64,000 nucleotides of DNA, taken from positions 13,697,291-13,761,290 of the forward strand of contig CAJFCV020000001.1 of NCBI GenBank assembly GCA_904066235.2. Direction: 5' to 3'. This document shows positions 19,765 through 32,900 of this stretch, piece after piece. The position numbers and the translations under genes were made by a program. This DNA comes from Bursaphelenchus xylophilus. Its lineage: Eukaryota > Nematoda > Chromadorea > Rhabditida > Aphelenchoididae. Numbering within the stretch: the first letter of the stretch is position 1; each line of letters begins with the position of its first letter. The notes under the pieces are model-generated. The model did no database searches and had not been told where the DNA came from. It was given only the letters and a program-made list of their open reading frames with translations.

Positions 19765-21010
19765 GTTCGTTAAACTCGAGACAACCTCCGTAGAAAGGAT
19801 TTGAGACTTCTTTGATCAGCAATTTCCGACGCAATCATCGTAAATCAGCGAAAACGTCGGGAAAGAGAAGACTTGACCCAAATGGGAGAAAGACTTGACG
19901 CGTTTTTCCTTTTTTTTCTTTTGGCCACAAAACTCACGTTCGCTCTTGGATGGGCATGTATAACGTGTTGTAAACGGCTCGATGCAGTTTACTTTTTCAC
20001 ATTTTTTACGGCGCGTCGTTTTTTCCCACTTTTTTGGACTTTTTATTATTGTCACTTGGGAATGAATGGAGAAGATGAAGAGAGCCTTCATGGGCAATAG
20101 CTGCCGCCCGTGAATTGTATTGCAATTGTTTCAGAGGTCCTTTTTTTGCGTCTTGGAGGACTAAGGGCCAATATTAGCCTTGAAATCTTTTTAATTTTTG
20201 AGTTTCTGGGGATTGCGTATATTGTACTAGGTAAATGCCTCGTAAAAGTCTGATTTGCGAGTATTTTTAGTAATTCAATCTTATAAAGTGCTTCTTGGAC
20301 GTCTTCGGCCAATATTGGATTATAAGCCCTTTGGATTTGTGTTTTCTAGAGATTTTGTTATATTATACTAGGCATTTTTCATCAAGACCCCTAATTTTTG
20401 TTAATTACTTGAAAACTGAAAGTGAAAGAGTGCTTTTGAAGCATGTGGATCAAAGTTAGCCCAAAATTGCTTCAGATTTCTAGGATTTATTGGTTTTCAT
20501 ATATTATACTAGATCTTTGCTGTATAAAAACTAAAATTTTCGACATTTTTTGGATATTTCAATCTGATTATCCGCTCTAAGATGACATCCTCGGTCTGTT
20601 TATTGGATTTTCTGCCAAAAGAAACTTCTCTTTGCCTCAGGGCCACACGTTTTCCTTGGACATTTTGTTTCAAAACGCTCCGTTTACCTTTCGCTTTTTC
20701 TCGAACAATCGTTTCCGGACTTTGGCCCTGAGGAAAACAGTTCACGAACGGTTGTTTTTTGCGAAATTCCCGCCCTTTCATTCGGAGTTAGAGAGCGAAA
20801 AAAACGGAATTATCCCTGTTTTGCGGGCAGCCGAAATGCGAGATAGCAGAGGCTTTTGGCGCGCATCGAAGAGCCCAAAACCCACGAGGAGATGGTGAGA
20901 GATGGGCCGAGGTTGTTTACTTCGAAACTCGAAAACATCCCGGGGGTTTGCGTTAGTTTCTTTTCCAAATTTTAGTTGACCAACTAAAGCAATATCGAAC
21001 CTGTTGAACA
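19765..21010. other. Intergenic region between SLC26 and TSPO genes
   Basis: No convincing gene. A minus-strand frame at 19816-20097 encodes a Lys-rich protein with six cysteines and a weak hydrophobic start, but it has no recognisable family. The motif TATATTATACTAG occurs at about 20219, 20358 and 20501. A GC-richer patch at 20630-20930 contains the inverted pair GCCTCAGGGCCA / TGGCCCTGAGG (near 20634 and 20722) and may be the TSPO promoter region. Confidence 0.4.
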
Positions 21011-22328
21011 ATGGTTATCATTGATCCGTATTTCAAAGATTCTTCCTCAGGTATCCAGATTTACAGCTTTCCTCATCTTCCTCTTGCAATTTGCTTTTGA
21101 TTGGAATAGAATTTTCAATTTTTTCATGCCTGTTCTTTGACCTATCTAGTGTAATATTTTCAGATCTTCCCGGACAACAGACGGGCCCAATTCCGCAAGT
21201 AGATATCGTGATGCCATACTACTGGACCACTGACGACACTCGCCGCGCCATTTTGGCCTCGATTATCCCTATCGGTGCTGGAGTTGCGGGCGCTGCCTTC
21301 ATCGCTCGTGATAAGCAAATTAACGATGTTATCAACGTAAGATTTACAATTCTCTTGTCAGTTTTTAGGTTCACCAATGTGAGGATTCGCTGAGGATGGG
21401 AGAAAAGTGTTAAAACGGGTTTATGGGGTCAAATTTTTGGTTCGATTACATGGTTTCCTTCAGCTCATCTAAAATAAGGTCGGAAAAGTTGAGGGTGGTT
21501 GTATAATGTGGTCATTTTGGTATTTCTCGTATCGTCAAGGCATCTCTGAGCTTTCAAATATTCCAGGCTAACGTTTTTTTAATCCCACAAGCCATAACAT
21601 GCAAAACGACCCTGACTACGAATAATTTTTTACAAATTTTATCGTCTTCCAAAGTGTTATTGGGTTCTTGTGAAATCAAGAGCTTATTGACAATCTTTGA
21701 GCATCCAAATCTTTTAGTTCCGAGAAATGTTGACGGTCTTTGATCACCCCAACCTCTCTTGTTGACATGTAAAATAATATCGAAATCAAAGCTAAACACT
21801 TTTTTGCAGAGCAGCCGCAAACCCCATTGGGCGATCAAATGTAAAGCCACCCATTCTGCCATCGACATCCTCACTGCCGCCCCACTCGGCTATGCCTCCT
21901 ATCTGGTGTACAAGAATGGCGGAGGCTTCGATTACACCGATACCACCGTTGCTCTGACTCTGTATGGAGCGAATATTGGGCTCGCCTTGACTAACATCCC
22001 ATTGTTGAAGAGATCCAACTTCCAATGCGTAAGTTGTATTCTTTTTTGAGTTGAACTTTTAGGTTGGTGAACGAAGTTTTTTGAGATTTTCGAGCGACTT
22101 GACCTTATTTTAGTTGCAGATTCGAATTTTTTGTCGTAAAAAGGTTGTTTTTAGCTCTTCTACAACGGCCTATTGGTTAGCGGAACTGCTGCCGCTACTG
22201 CCTACGCTTTCTACAAGATCGACAAGCACGCCGGCCTCTGGACCCTCCCCTACGCCTTGTGGACCGTCTACTACGCTGCTCTCGGCTACGCCACCTACAA
22301 ACTGAACAGCCCCAACAAAGACGCCTAA
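21011..22328 (+). CDS. tspo: TSPO/MBR translocator protein (peripheral benzodiazepine receptor-like)
   Basis: Four exons, 21011-21050, 21164-21336, 21810-22028 and 22155-22328, join in frame to 201 residues. The short first exon (MVIIDPYFKDSSS) was chosen because its one-base overhang completes an Asp codon with the next acceptor. Met at 21211 would give a shorter alternative. The protein shows five hydrophobic segments, beginning with ILASIIPIGAGVAGAAF. The TSPO pattern is supported by WAIKCKATHSAIDILTAAPLGYASYLVY, read across the exon 3 start, then ALTLYGANIGLALTNIPL and later WTLPYALWTVYYAALGYATY. The family sits in the mitochondrial outer membrane and binds porphyrins and cholesterol. The extra ~25 residues at the N-terminus make it slightly longer than usual. 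An AATAAA follows at 22382. The gene converges with the anc-1-like gene. Confidence 0.85.
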
Positions 22329-23627
22329 GCCATCCGTACCCTCTTTAATTTCCATTTACCTATGAATTAGTTCAATCTCGAAATAAATAATCCGTGTGGA
22401 ATTGAGAATTTTATATAAATGATGTTGTAGTAGTTGGAAAATCGTTTTTAAGTTTCAAAAAGCCACACATGAGAGAACAGACGAAAGGAAGTGACAGTGA
22501 GAAGAATGCAGCACGACATACCCAGAAATACAGCTGAACGATTAAAAATCTTTTATTTTAGGTACAAATCCGCTGAAAACTCCCCTAAAGTAACAAGTTT
22601 CGAAAATTTTTGCCAATTATTAGCATTAAACCTGGTTTATAAATGCATAGACTGTTAGAGTACCATCTCTACTAATTCGAACATCTGAAACACCTAATCT
22701 CCGCAATTTGTCTCATCCACAGTGCGGCGCAGCCTGCGTCCTGACTAAAATTGTCGAAACATTTTTTGAAAGGTTTTCCGAAAGAATCTTGAATTCTGTC
22801 ATAAGACAACTCATTTCTGATGCGTTACGATGTAAAATGAAGAAAAATGAGGATAACCTCGAGAGACAGAGCTATCGCTTATTGTTTTAGGCATCAGTGT
22901 TGCTCAAAAAAAAATTTTTTTTTGATTTTTTAGGGATGTTTTAGCTAATGTTATATCTAATTTTGCGCAATTTAGCTGACTGCGGTAGTTTGCTTTAGAT
23001 TTCTTTGAGATTGGCGTCCATTTAGATATCTTTTTGGTCTGAATTTGTAAAACCTACTTTTTCGAATATAAAACCATCGAAAAATATTTTAGAAAGTTTA
23101 TTAATAACAAATTTCACTAATTTACAATATTATTATGGCAAATACAGGAGTATCGTCGAAGAAAAGACACTGAAAAATAAGATGCAGTAACCGGAAAACC
23201 GAAATTCGAAAATTAGGTAACAAAAATCTCTTGAATGCCTAAAACAGGAAAGAATGACCGGGATTGGTGAAATATGGTTGGGTCTACAGCAAAATTCGGG
23301 TTCTGGGTGTTGTAGTAAGTAGCCTTGGATAGATGGAGTTGGACTGGTAAATGTGTTGAGGCTGTTTCTCAGCGGACTCGTTAGCAACAGTCGTCGGTTG
23401 TTGATAATAGTCGTTGGATGGTGCAGATGCACGAAAAATTCTCCGAATAGATGTAGAAATAGGAGATGAAGTCCAACATGGGCTGTAGTAGTCGGTAGAT
23501 CAAATTCTTTAGGCTTGTAGAGCCCATTTTCCCTCAAAAATTGAATGTAGACCCATAAGAGACAACAAGAAGACTGTGTACATTAAAGTAAATATGTAAC
23601 AATGAAAGGCAAATTTTTGTTTTGTTC
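22329..23627. other. Convergent intergenic region and 3' UTRs
   Basis: The TSPO polyadenylation signal AATAAA is at 22382-22387. On the minus strand, an AATAAA at 23097-23102 (525 bases after the anc-1 stop) could end the anc-1 transcript. The minus-strand frame 23133-23537 (His/Leu/Phe-rich) lies within that putative 3' UTR and shows no recognisable domain. I see no other gene here. Confidence 0.45.
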
Positions 23628-23990
23628 TTAGAATGGTGGAGGTCCATTGATAAACTGTTGATGTAGTTCGAAGAGCTTGTGAAGGTTTTCACACGACTCT
23701 TCTTTGGTCAAATCCGGTATCATGCAGGCAGCGGCAAGTAGTAGGCCAAGCATCACCTGAAATTTAGGAATCTTAGAGCGAAGTAATATTGATAAAATAT
23801 CAATGTAATATCGAAAACTTGACAAAAGGTCAATGAGAAAGCCGTTCCGCTAATTTGGCGTGAAGTTTAATGAAAAGTTGTTTTTTGCCTGATATTTTCA
23901 GCTTTATTTTTATTTTTGTTAACATACCTGATATGGCAACGCTGCAAACAGCACTCGTCGCCATCTGTTCCTTTGTCGGTCCGGTACGTC
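23628..23990 (-). other. KASH domain (transmembrane segment and SUN-binding tail)
   Basis: Encoded across the last two exons (23928 and up, then 23756-23628). Basic residues RNRWRR precede a hydrophobic span, VLFAALPYQ joined to VMLGLLLAAACMI. A luminal tail of about 29 residues follows, ending FINGPPPF. A C-terminal PPPX motif is the signature that inserts into SUN trimers. A cysteine (ESCENL) lies 20 residues before the last residue. Vertebrate nesprins have a SUN-bridging cysteine at -23, so equivalence is possible but off by three. Confidence 0.9.
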
Positions 23991-26900
23991 GACTTGTTGA
24001 GCAGCGGGATCGATTTCAGGTTCGGGCGAGGTCGCCGGCGATGGGGCTAGCGCCAAATCGACGTCATCCATTTCCTGCGCGCTCAGTTTGTGCTTCGGCT
24101 TGGGAATCGAGGGACCAGCACGGTCGTTGGGGTCATGTTCGTGCTCGTCCGAGCTCACATCCAGATGTTGGAGACCGTAGTCGCGCAGCACATCCCTGGG
24201 TCGTCGGTCCGGGAATGCCATTGCGAGAAGTTCGGATGCGGCTTCCAGGTTTAGCGGGGGCTCTTCCTTGTCTTTTCCTTCGCGTTTAAGCTGTTCAAGT
24301 CGTTCATTGACTCGTTGACTAATATCGTTCAATTCTTGAGTGGCATCACCGATTACCGGTATGTCCGATCGAACGTATTGGCGAGATTTCAGGGCGCGTT
24401 GGTGGTTAAAATGCACCTCATCAATTTGGTCTTGCACAATGGGGAGCACTCTCGTTTTGAGATCTCGGAGTTCGGTGTACGAGAGTCGTTCCACTTTTTC
24501 GTGAATTTCGTGTAAATCATCAATAATGTCTGTCATTTGATCCAGAAGACGGTCTTCGTCGTTTTTCTCGTGTTGAAGAGCCTGGATCAGGTTGTCGTAG
24601 TCGCATTCGATCTCCTCATATTCAGCTTCTAGGAACCTAACTTCGGAGTGGGGTAGGTCTTGATGTTCGAATTGCAGTGCAACCGTGTTGAGTTCATCGA
24701 TCTTTTCATGGATCTCTTCGAGGTTGTCCTTTGATGTCTGAAGTAGTGCATATTAGTTATGTCCGGTAAAATAATTTATTTACAGATTGTTTCCAGAAAA
24801 AAACTATTGCCTTACCTTTAATATGGATATTTCGTCGTCAACTTCAGAAACATCGCTTAAACCATTTGACTTCCGGGTATCGTACGGCCTGCGGGCTTGA
24901 TCGAACAAAGCTCCGATTCCGGACTTCAGTTTTCCGAATTCTACCCAGATAATCCATTTGGCATCCAAAAGATCACGAATTTCCGCGGCGGTAGTTATAA
25001 TTGATCTTAACTTAGCGACATGCGCTTCAGTTGGGCTGCAGTCCTCAATGAAGGCTTCTGCTTCCCTGATAAGGACACGAATCTTGTCAGCCTGCTCATT
25101 AAAAGCATCTGGGTGTGCAGATGCATCGATTAGCATTTGTTGTCCTTCGGTAATTGCTAACGCTAATCCGGAATTCAGGGTGTTTACGCGGTTCTCCTCG
25201 AGCTGGCGCAGCTCAGCTTCCTTGCCTTCAATTTCTTCGCTCAGAGCAAACTGTAGATTTTCTGCTCTTTGAACAATCTTCGACAAGGCGGGGTCGGCAA
25301 TGTTCGTCACGCTGTCAAGGCCGGCCAAAAGTTCTTTAGCTTTATGTAACGCGTCTCTGCCATTGATAATAGTTCTTAGCTTTAAGTCAGAAGTCTCCAG
25401 CGACTGCGAGATGCTTCTCAACAGCTCCTCAATACTTGCTTTAATCCGGTTGATCTTTGTGTTCCATTCTTCAAACGCTTTTTTCTTGTCGTCTTCCAAT
25501 TTCTTGGCAGCATTCTTCTGTTCAGCGTCCAAGGTCTTCTTGAGCTCTTCAACCCGATCTTTGAGTTGTTGAACATTGACGCTGTCGGAAGGACGGATCA
25601 GCTTCTCTCCGGGTTCATTGAACTGTTGTTGAACAAGTTCAATTTCTTCAACCAAGGGAGCAATGCTTTGATCGATGTTCTCGAGCTGTTGTTTCTTGTC
25701 AACTGGATCAGAATCCTGGTGAACCTTCAAGGCGGCATCACTGAGCTCGTTGAGTCGTTTGAGGAGCTGGTCGTGCTTGTCGGCCAGTTCCTTCTGTCGC
25801 TTCAGCTCGGCGTTGAGTTTGTTCTCCAAATCAGCCACGCGTTTCTCTTCGTTGTCGAGTTTGGCTTGTTCTTCGGCCAACTTTTGGAGTTCTCGATCTC
25901 TGATTTCAGCTGGTAGGTCTTCCGCTCGGGTCAGCCAGTCGTAGGCTTGTTGGAGGCGATCACGAAGTCCGGCAAGGCGATCCTTGAAGTTTGAGACTCC
26001 ATCAGCATCATTCTGAGCCGATTGAACTGATTGAGGCTCAATGTTCTCATCGGCATAACGCCCGAGAAGGTTGGTGACTTCGGCGTTGGTGTCGAGCAGA
26101 ACTTGGTCGATGTCAGATTTTCGTTGCAACCATTCGTTTTGGATACGTTGTTGTTCCTCTTCGTGAGCCAGTTTAGCCAACGCTTTGTCGGCCTTGTCAG
26201 CGAGATCGTTGAGTTTGGCAACCAATTGTTCTGGTGTTGAATCGTCAGGCAGATTGGCACGTTCGACCACTTGTCTGGTGTTTCTTGCGGCTTGGTGTTG
26301 TTGAACAAGGTCATCAAGCTGCTTCTTCAGAGCAGGAACAGCTTCTTCCTTGACGTTAGCGACGCCGTTTCGGTCGAGTTTGGGCAGATCTTCTGAGATA
26401 CGGTCGAATTCGTTGATGAGTTCCTTGGATCTCTCCAAAAGGTTGTTCTCATGGGTAGTCTCGTCGCGAATGGCATTCAGTTGGTCACGGATGTCATCTT
26501 CCAACTCCTGGAGGTCGGCGTTAACAAATCTGACTTCGCTTTCGGCTACAGCCAGTGGTTGTAATTGCTGACCGAGTTGGTCCAACTTGTCGGCCTGCTT
26601 TCGGAGTGGCACCAAGGCTTTCTGTGCTTTCTGAAAAGATTTGGTTAGTATTTTGCTTGGACTTGCCTCAAGGGGTTTGATATCCTTCTCAGCAGACTTC
26701 GGAGAGCGCAAGTTTCTTCCAGAGATGTCGTTGCAAGTCTGTCGAGGCTTGTCAAGTCCATCGAAGATCTCATCACGGAGTTTCTTGAACTTGAGCCACT
26801 GATTCCACTTGTCATCGGTGCTCTTTTTGGTCTCCTTGGCAACATCGATGATTTGTCCGAGTTTGTCGACGTGTTCTGGAACTGGAGCTTTGTCTCCAAC

Positions 26901-29900
26901 TTCCTTGGCAACCTTCTCGGCTTCCTCGATCTTGCTCAACAATAGAGCGGTGATCTCGTTGAGGTTGTCGGGGTTGGACTCGGGATTAACCAGAAGGTTT
27001 TGGGCTTCAGCAATCAACTTGTTCAGATCCTCATGTGGCTTGGCCAGGGCAGAGTCAATGCGATCGTCGACCGATTGACGGTTGGCTTCGAACAACTCTC
27101 CCAATTTGGCCAACTGATCGGCAGTTTTGGCACGGAGGTTTGAGGTTTCCTCATCTTCTGGTTCGAGGTCTTCGTAGATCTTGGACAAATCATTGATACG
27201 CGGCTTGGCTGAGTCGAGGATTTCAACGGCCTTCTTGAGTTGTTCAACGTTTGCGTTAGGGTCGGCCAAAGTGTCTTCGGCGCTTCTAAGGTCATCAGAG
27301 AGCTTGGCTCGGAGTTGCTCGATTTCTTGACCGATCTTGATGGCCTGCAACTTCTTCGCAGCATTCTTCTGTTCAGCGTCCAAGGTCTTCTTGAGCTCTT
27401 CAACCCGATCTTTGAGTTGTTGAACATTGACGCTGTCGGAAGGACGGATCAGCTTCTCTCCGGGTTCATTGAACTGTTGTTGAACAAGTTCAATTTCTTC
27501 AACCAAGGGAGCAATGCTTTGATCGATGTTCTCGAGCTGTTGTTTCTTGTCAACTGGATCAGAATCCTGGTGAACCTTCAAGGCGGCATCACTGAGCTCG
27601 TTGAGTCGTTTGAGGAGCTGGTCGTGCTTGTCGGCCAGTTCCTTCTGTCGCTTCAGCTCGGCGTTGAGTTTGTTCTCCAAATCAGCCACGCGTTTCTCTT
27701 CGTTGTCGAGTTTGGCTTGTTCTTCGGCCAACTTTTGGAGTTCTCGATCTCTGATTTCAGCTGGTAGGTCTTCCGCTCGGGTCAGCCAGTCGTAGGCTTG
27801 TTGGAGGCGATCACGAAGTCCGGCAAGGCGATCCTTGAAGTTTGAGACTCCATCAGCATCATTCTGAGCCGATTGAACTGATTGAGGCTCAATGTTCTCA
27901 TCGGCATAACGCCCGAGAAGGTTGGTGACTTCGGCGTTGGTGTCGAGCAGAACTTGGTCGATGTCAGATTTTCGTTGCAACCATTCGTTTTGGATACGTT
28001 GTTGTTCCTCTTCGTGAGCCAGTTTAGCCAACGCTTTGTCGGCCTTGTCAGCGAGATCGTTGAGTTTGGCAACCAATTGTTCTGGTGTTGAATCGTCAGG
28101 CAGATTGGCACGTTCGACCACTTGTCTGGTGTTTCTTGCGGCTTGGTGTTGTTGAACAAGGTCATCAAGCTGCTTCTTCAGAGCAGGAACAGCTTCTTCC
28201 TTGACGTTAGCGACGCCGTTTCGGTCGAGTTTGGGCAGATCTTCTGAGATACGGTCGAATTCGTTGATGAGTTCCTTGGATCTCTCCAAAAGGTTGTTCT
28301 CATGGGTAGTCTCGTCGCGAATGGCATTCAGTTGGTCACGGATGTCATCTTCCAACTCCTTTAGGTCGGCGTTAACAAATCTGACTTCGCTTTCGGCTAC
28401 AGCCAGTGGTTGTAATTGCTGACCGAGTTGGTCCAACTTGTCGGCCTGCTTTCGGAGTGGCACCAAGGCTTTCTGTGCTTTCTGAAAAGATTTGGTTAGT
28501 GTTTTGCTTGGACTTGCCTCAAGGGGTTTGATATCCTTCTCAGCAGACTTCGGAGAGCGCAAGTTTCTTCCAGAGATGTCGTTGCAAGTCTGTCGAGGCT
28601 TGTCAAGTCCATCGAAGATCTCATCACGGAGTTTCTTGAACTTGAGCCACTGATTCCACTTGTCATCGGTGCTCTTTTTGGTCTCCTTGGCAACATCGAT
28701 GATTTGTCCGAGTTTGTCGACGTGTTCTGGAACTGGAGCTTTGTCTCCAACTTCCTTAGCAACCTTCTCGGCTTCCTCGATCTTGCTCAACAATAGAGCG
28801 GTGATCTCGTTGAGGTTGTCGGGGTTGGACTCGGGATTAACCAGAAGGTTTTGGGCTTCAGCAATCAACTTGTTCAGATCCTCATATGGCTTGGCCAGGG
28901 CAGAGTCAATGCGATCGTCGACCGATTGACGGTTGGCTTCGAACAACTCTCCCAATTTGGCCAACTGATCGGCAGTTTTGGCACGGAGGTTTGAGGTTTC
29001 CTCATCTTCTGGTTCGAGGTCTTCGTAGATCTTGGACAAATCATTGATACGCGGCTTGGCTGAGTCGAGGATTTCAACGGCCTTCTTGAGTTGTTCAACG
29101 TTTGCGTTAGGGTCGGCCAAAGTGTCTTCGGCGCTTCTAAGGTCATCAGAGAGCTTGGCTCGGAGTTGCTCGATTTCTTGACCGATCTTGATGGCCTGCA
29201 ACTTCTTCGCAGCATTCTTCTGTTCAGCGTCCAAGGTCTTCTTGAGCTCTTCAACCCGATCTTTGAGTTGTTGAACATTGACGCTGTCGGAAGGACGGAT
29301 CAGCTTCTCTCCGGGTTCATTGAACTGTTGTTGAACAAGTTCAATTTCTTCAACCAAGGGAGCAATGCTTTGATCGATGTTCTCGAGCTGTTGTTTCTTG
29401 TCAACTGGATCAGAATCCTGGTGAACCTTCAAGGCGGCATCACTGAGCTCGTTGAGTCGTTTGAGGAGCTGGTCGTGCTTGTCGGCCAGTTCCTTCTGTC
29501 GTTTCAACTCGGCGTTCAGCTTGTTCTCCAAATCAGCGACGCGTTTCTCTTCGTTGTCAAGTTTGGCTTGTTCTTCGGCCAACTTTTGGAGTTCTCGGTC
29601 TCTGATTTCAGCTGGTAGGTCTTCGGCTCGGGTCAACCAGTCATAGGCTTGTTGAAGACGACCACGAAGTCCGGCAAGGCGATCCTTGAAGTTTGAGACT
29701 CCATCAGCATCATTCTGAGCCGATTGAACTGATTGAGGCTCAATGTTCTCATCGGCATAACGCCCGAGAAGGTTGGTGACTTCGGCGTTGGTGTCGAGCA
29801 GAACTTGGTCGATGTCAGATTTTCGTTGCAACCATTCGTTTTGGATACGTTGTTGTTCCTCTTCGTGAGCCAGTTTAGCCAACGCTTTGTCGGCCTTGTC

Positions 29901-32900
29901 AGCGAGATCGTTGAGTTTGGCAACCAATTGTTCTGGTGTTGAATCGTCAGGCAGATTGGCACGTTCGACCACTTGTCTGGTGTTTCTTGCGGCTTGGTGT
30001 TGTTGAACAAGGTCATCAAGCTGCTTCTTCAGAGCAGGAACAGCTTCTTCCTTGACGTTAGCCACGCCGTTTCGGTCGAGTTTGGGTAGATCTTCTGAGA
30101 TACGGTCGAATTCGTTGATGAGTTCCTTGGATCTCTCCAAAAGGTTGTTCTCATGGGTAGTCTCGTCGCGAATGGCATTCAGTTGGTCACGGATATCATC
30201 TTCCAACTCCTGGAGGTCGGCGTTAACAAATCTGACTTCGCTTTCGGCTACAGCCAGTGGTTGTAATTGCTGACCGAGTTGGTCCAACTTGTCGGCCTGC
30301 TTTCGGAGTGGCACCAAGGCTTTCTGTGCTTTCTGAAAAGATTTGGTTAGTGTTTTGCTTGGACTTGCCTCAAGGGGTTTGATATCCTTCTCAGCAGACT
30401 TCGGAGAGCGCAAGTTTCTTCCAGAGATGTCGTTGCAAGTCTGTCGAGGCTTGTCAAGTCCATCGAAGATCTCATCACGGAGTTTCTTGAACTTGAGCCA
30501 CTGATTCCACTTGTCATCGGTGCTCTTTTTGGTCTCCTTGGCAACATCGATGATTTGTCCGAGTTTGTCGACGTGTTCTGGAACTGGAGCTTTGTCTCCA
30601 ACTTCCTTGGCAACCTTCTCGGCTTCCTCGATCTTGCTCAACAATAGAGCGGTGATCTCGTTGAGGTTGTCGGGGTTGGACTCGGGATTAACCAGAAGGT
30701 TTTGGGCTTCAGCAATCAGCTTGTTCAGATCCTCATGTGGCTTGGCCAGGGCAGAGTCAATGCGATCGTCGACCGATTGACGGTTGGCTTCGAACAACTC
30801 TCCCAATTTGGCCAACTGATCGGCAGTTTTGGCACGGAGGTTTGAGGTTTCCTCATCTTCTGGTTCGAGGTCTTCGTAGATCTTGGACAAATCATTGATA
30901 CGCGGCTTGGCTGAGTCGAGGATTTCAACGGCCTTCTTGAGTTGTTCAACGTTTGCGTTAGGGTCGGCCAAAGTGTCTTCGGCGCTTCTAAGGTCATCAG
31001 AGAGCTTGGCTCGGAGTTGCTCGATTTCTTGACCGATCTTGATGGCCTGCAACTTCTTCGCAGCATTCTTCTGTTCAGCGTCCAAGGTCTTCTTGAGCTC
31101 TTCAACCCGATCTTTGAGTTGTTGAACATTGACGCTGTCGGAAGGACGGATCAGCTTCTCTCCGGGTTCATTGAACTGTTGTTGAACAAGTTCAATTTCT
31201 TCAACCAAGGGAGCAATGCTTTGATCGATGTTCTCGAGCTGTTGTTTCTTGTCAACTGGATCAGAATCCTGGTGAACCTTCAAGGCGGCATCACTGAGCT
31301 CGTTGAGTCGTTTGAGGAGCTGGTCGTGCTTGTCGGCCAGTTCCTTCTGTCGTTTCAACTCGGCGTTCAGCTTGTTCTCCAAATCAGCGACGCGTTTCTC
31401 TTCGTTGTCAAGTTTGGCTTGTTCTTCGGCCAACTTTTGGAGTTCTCGGTCTCTGATTTCAGCTGGTAGGTCTTCGGCTCGGGTCAACCAGTCATAGGCT
31501 TGTTGAAGACGACCACGAAGTCCGGCAAGGCGATCCTTGAAGTTTGAGACTCCATCAGCATCATTCTGAGCCGATTGAACTGATTGAGGCTCAATGTTCT
31601 CATCGGCATAACGCCCGAGAAGGTTGGTGACTTCGGCGTTGGTGTCGAGCAGAACTTGGTCGATGTCAGATTTTCGTTGCAACCATTCGTTTTGGATACG
31701 TTGTTGTTCCTCTTCGTGAGCCAGTTTAGCCAACGCTTTGTCGGCCTTGTCAGCGAGATCGTTGAGTTTGGCAACCAATTGTTCTGGTGTTGAATCGTCA
31801 GGCAGATTGGCACGTTCGACCACTTGTCTGGTGTTTCTTGCGGCTTGGTGTTGTTGAACAAGGTCATCAAGCTGCTTCTTCAGAGCAGGAACAGCTTCTT
31901 CCTTGACGTTAGCCACGCCGTTTCGGTCGAGTTTGGGTAGATCTTCTGAGATACGGTCGAATTCGTTGATGAGTTCCTTGGATCTCTCCAAAAGGTTGTT
32001 CTCATGGGTAGTCTCGTCGCGAATGGCATTCAGTTGGTCACGGATATCATCTTCCAACTCCTGGAGGTCGGCGTTAACAAATCTGACTTCGCTTTCGGCT
32101 ACAGCCAGTGGTTGTAATTGCTGACCGAGTTGGTCCAACTTGTCGGCCTGCTTTCGGAGTGGCACCAAGGCTTTCTGTGCTTTCTGAAAAGATTTGGTTA
32201 GTGTTTTGCTTGGACTTGCCTCAAGGGGTTTGATATCCTTCTCAGCAGACTTCGGAGAGCGCAAGTTTCTTCCAGAGATGTCGTTGCAAGTCTGTCGAGG
32301 CTTGTCAAGTCCATCGAAGATCTCATCACGGAGTTTCTTGAACTTGAGCCACTGATTCCACTTGTCATCGGTGCTCTTTTTGGTCTCCTTGGCAACATCG
32401 ATGATTTGTCCGAGTTTCTCGACGTGTTCCGGAACTGGGGCTTTGTCTCCAACTTCCTTGGCAACCTTCTCGGCTTCCTCGATCTTGCTCAACAATAGAG
32501 CGGTGATCTCGTTGAGGTTGTCGGGGTTGGACTCGGGATTAACCAGAAGGTTTTGGGCTTCAGCAATCAGCTTGTTCAGATCCTCATGTGGCTTGGCCAG
32601 GGCAGAGTCAATGCGATCGTCGACCGATTGACGGTTGGCTTCGAACAACTCTCCCAATTTGGCCAACTGATCGGCAGTTTTGGCACGGAGGTTTGAGGTT
32701 TCCTCATCTTCTGGTTCGAGGTCTTCGTAGATCTTGGACAAATCATTGATACGCGGCTTGGCTGAGTCGAGGATTTCAACGGCCTTCTTGAGTTGTTCAA
32801 CGTTTGCGTTAGGGTCGGCCAAAGTGTCTTCGGCGCTTCTAAGGTCATCAGAGAGCTTGGCTCGGAGTTGCTCGATTTCTTGACCGATCTTGATGGCCTG

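Noticed and set aside
19816..20312. Minus-strand Cys/Lys-rich small protein candidates
   Set aside because: Weak signal-peptide-like start, no splice structure, no family, and a plus-strand frame of similar length in the same DNA.
20632..20898. Plus-strand 88-codon frame upstream of TSPO
   Set aside because: No recognisable domain and a minus-strand frame of equal length overlaps; treated as possible promoter DNA.
23133..23537. Minus-strand 134-codon frame, His- and Leu-rich, briefly resembling a transporter helix
   Set aside because: No extended match to any family and it lies within the probable 3' UTR of the anc-1-like gene.
27240..27767. Recurring 175-codon plus-strand open frame (and 134-, 128-, 89-codon frames on both strands), once per repeat unit
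   Set aside because: These are antisense or out-of-frame shadows of the coding array. They recur only because the unit recurs and contain no recognisable protein.
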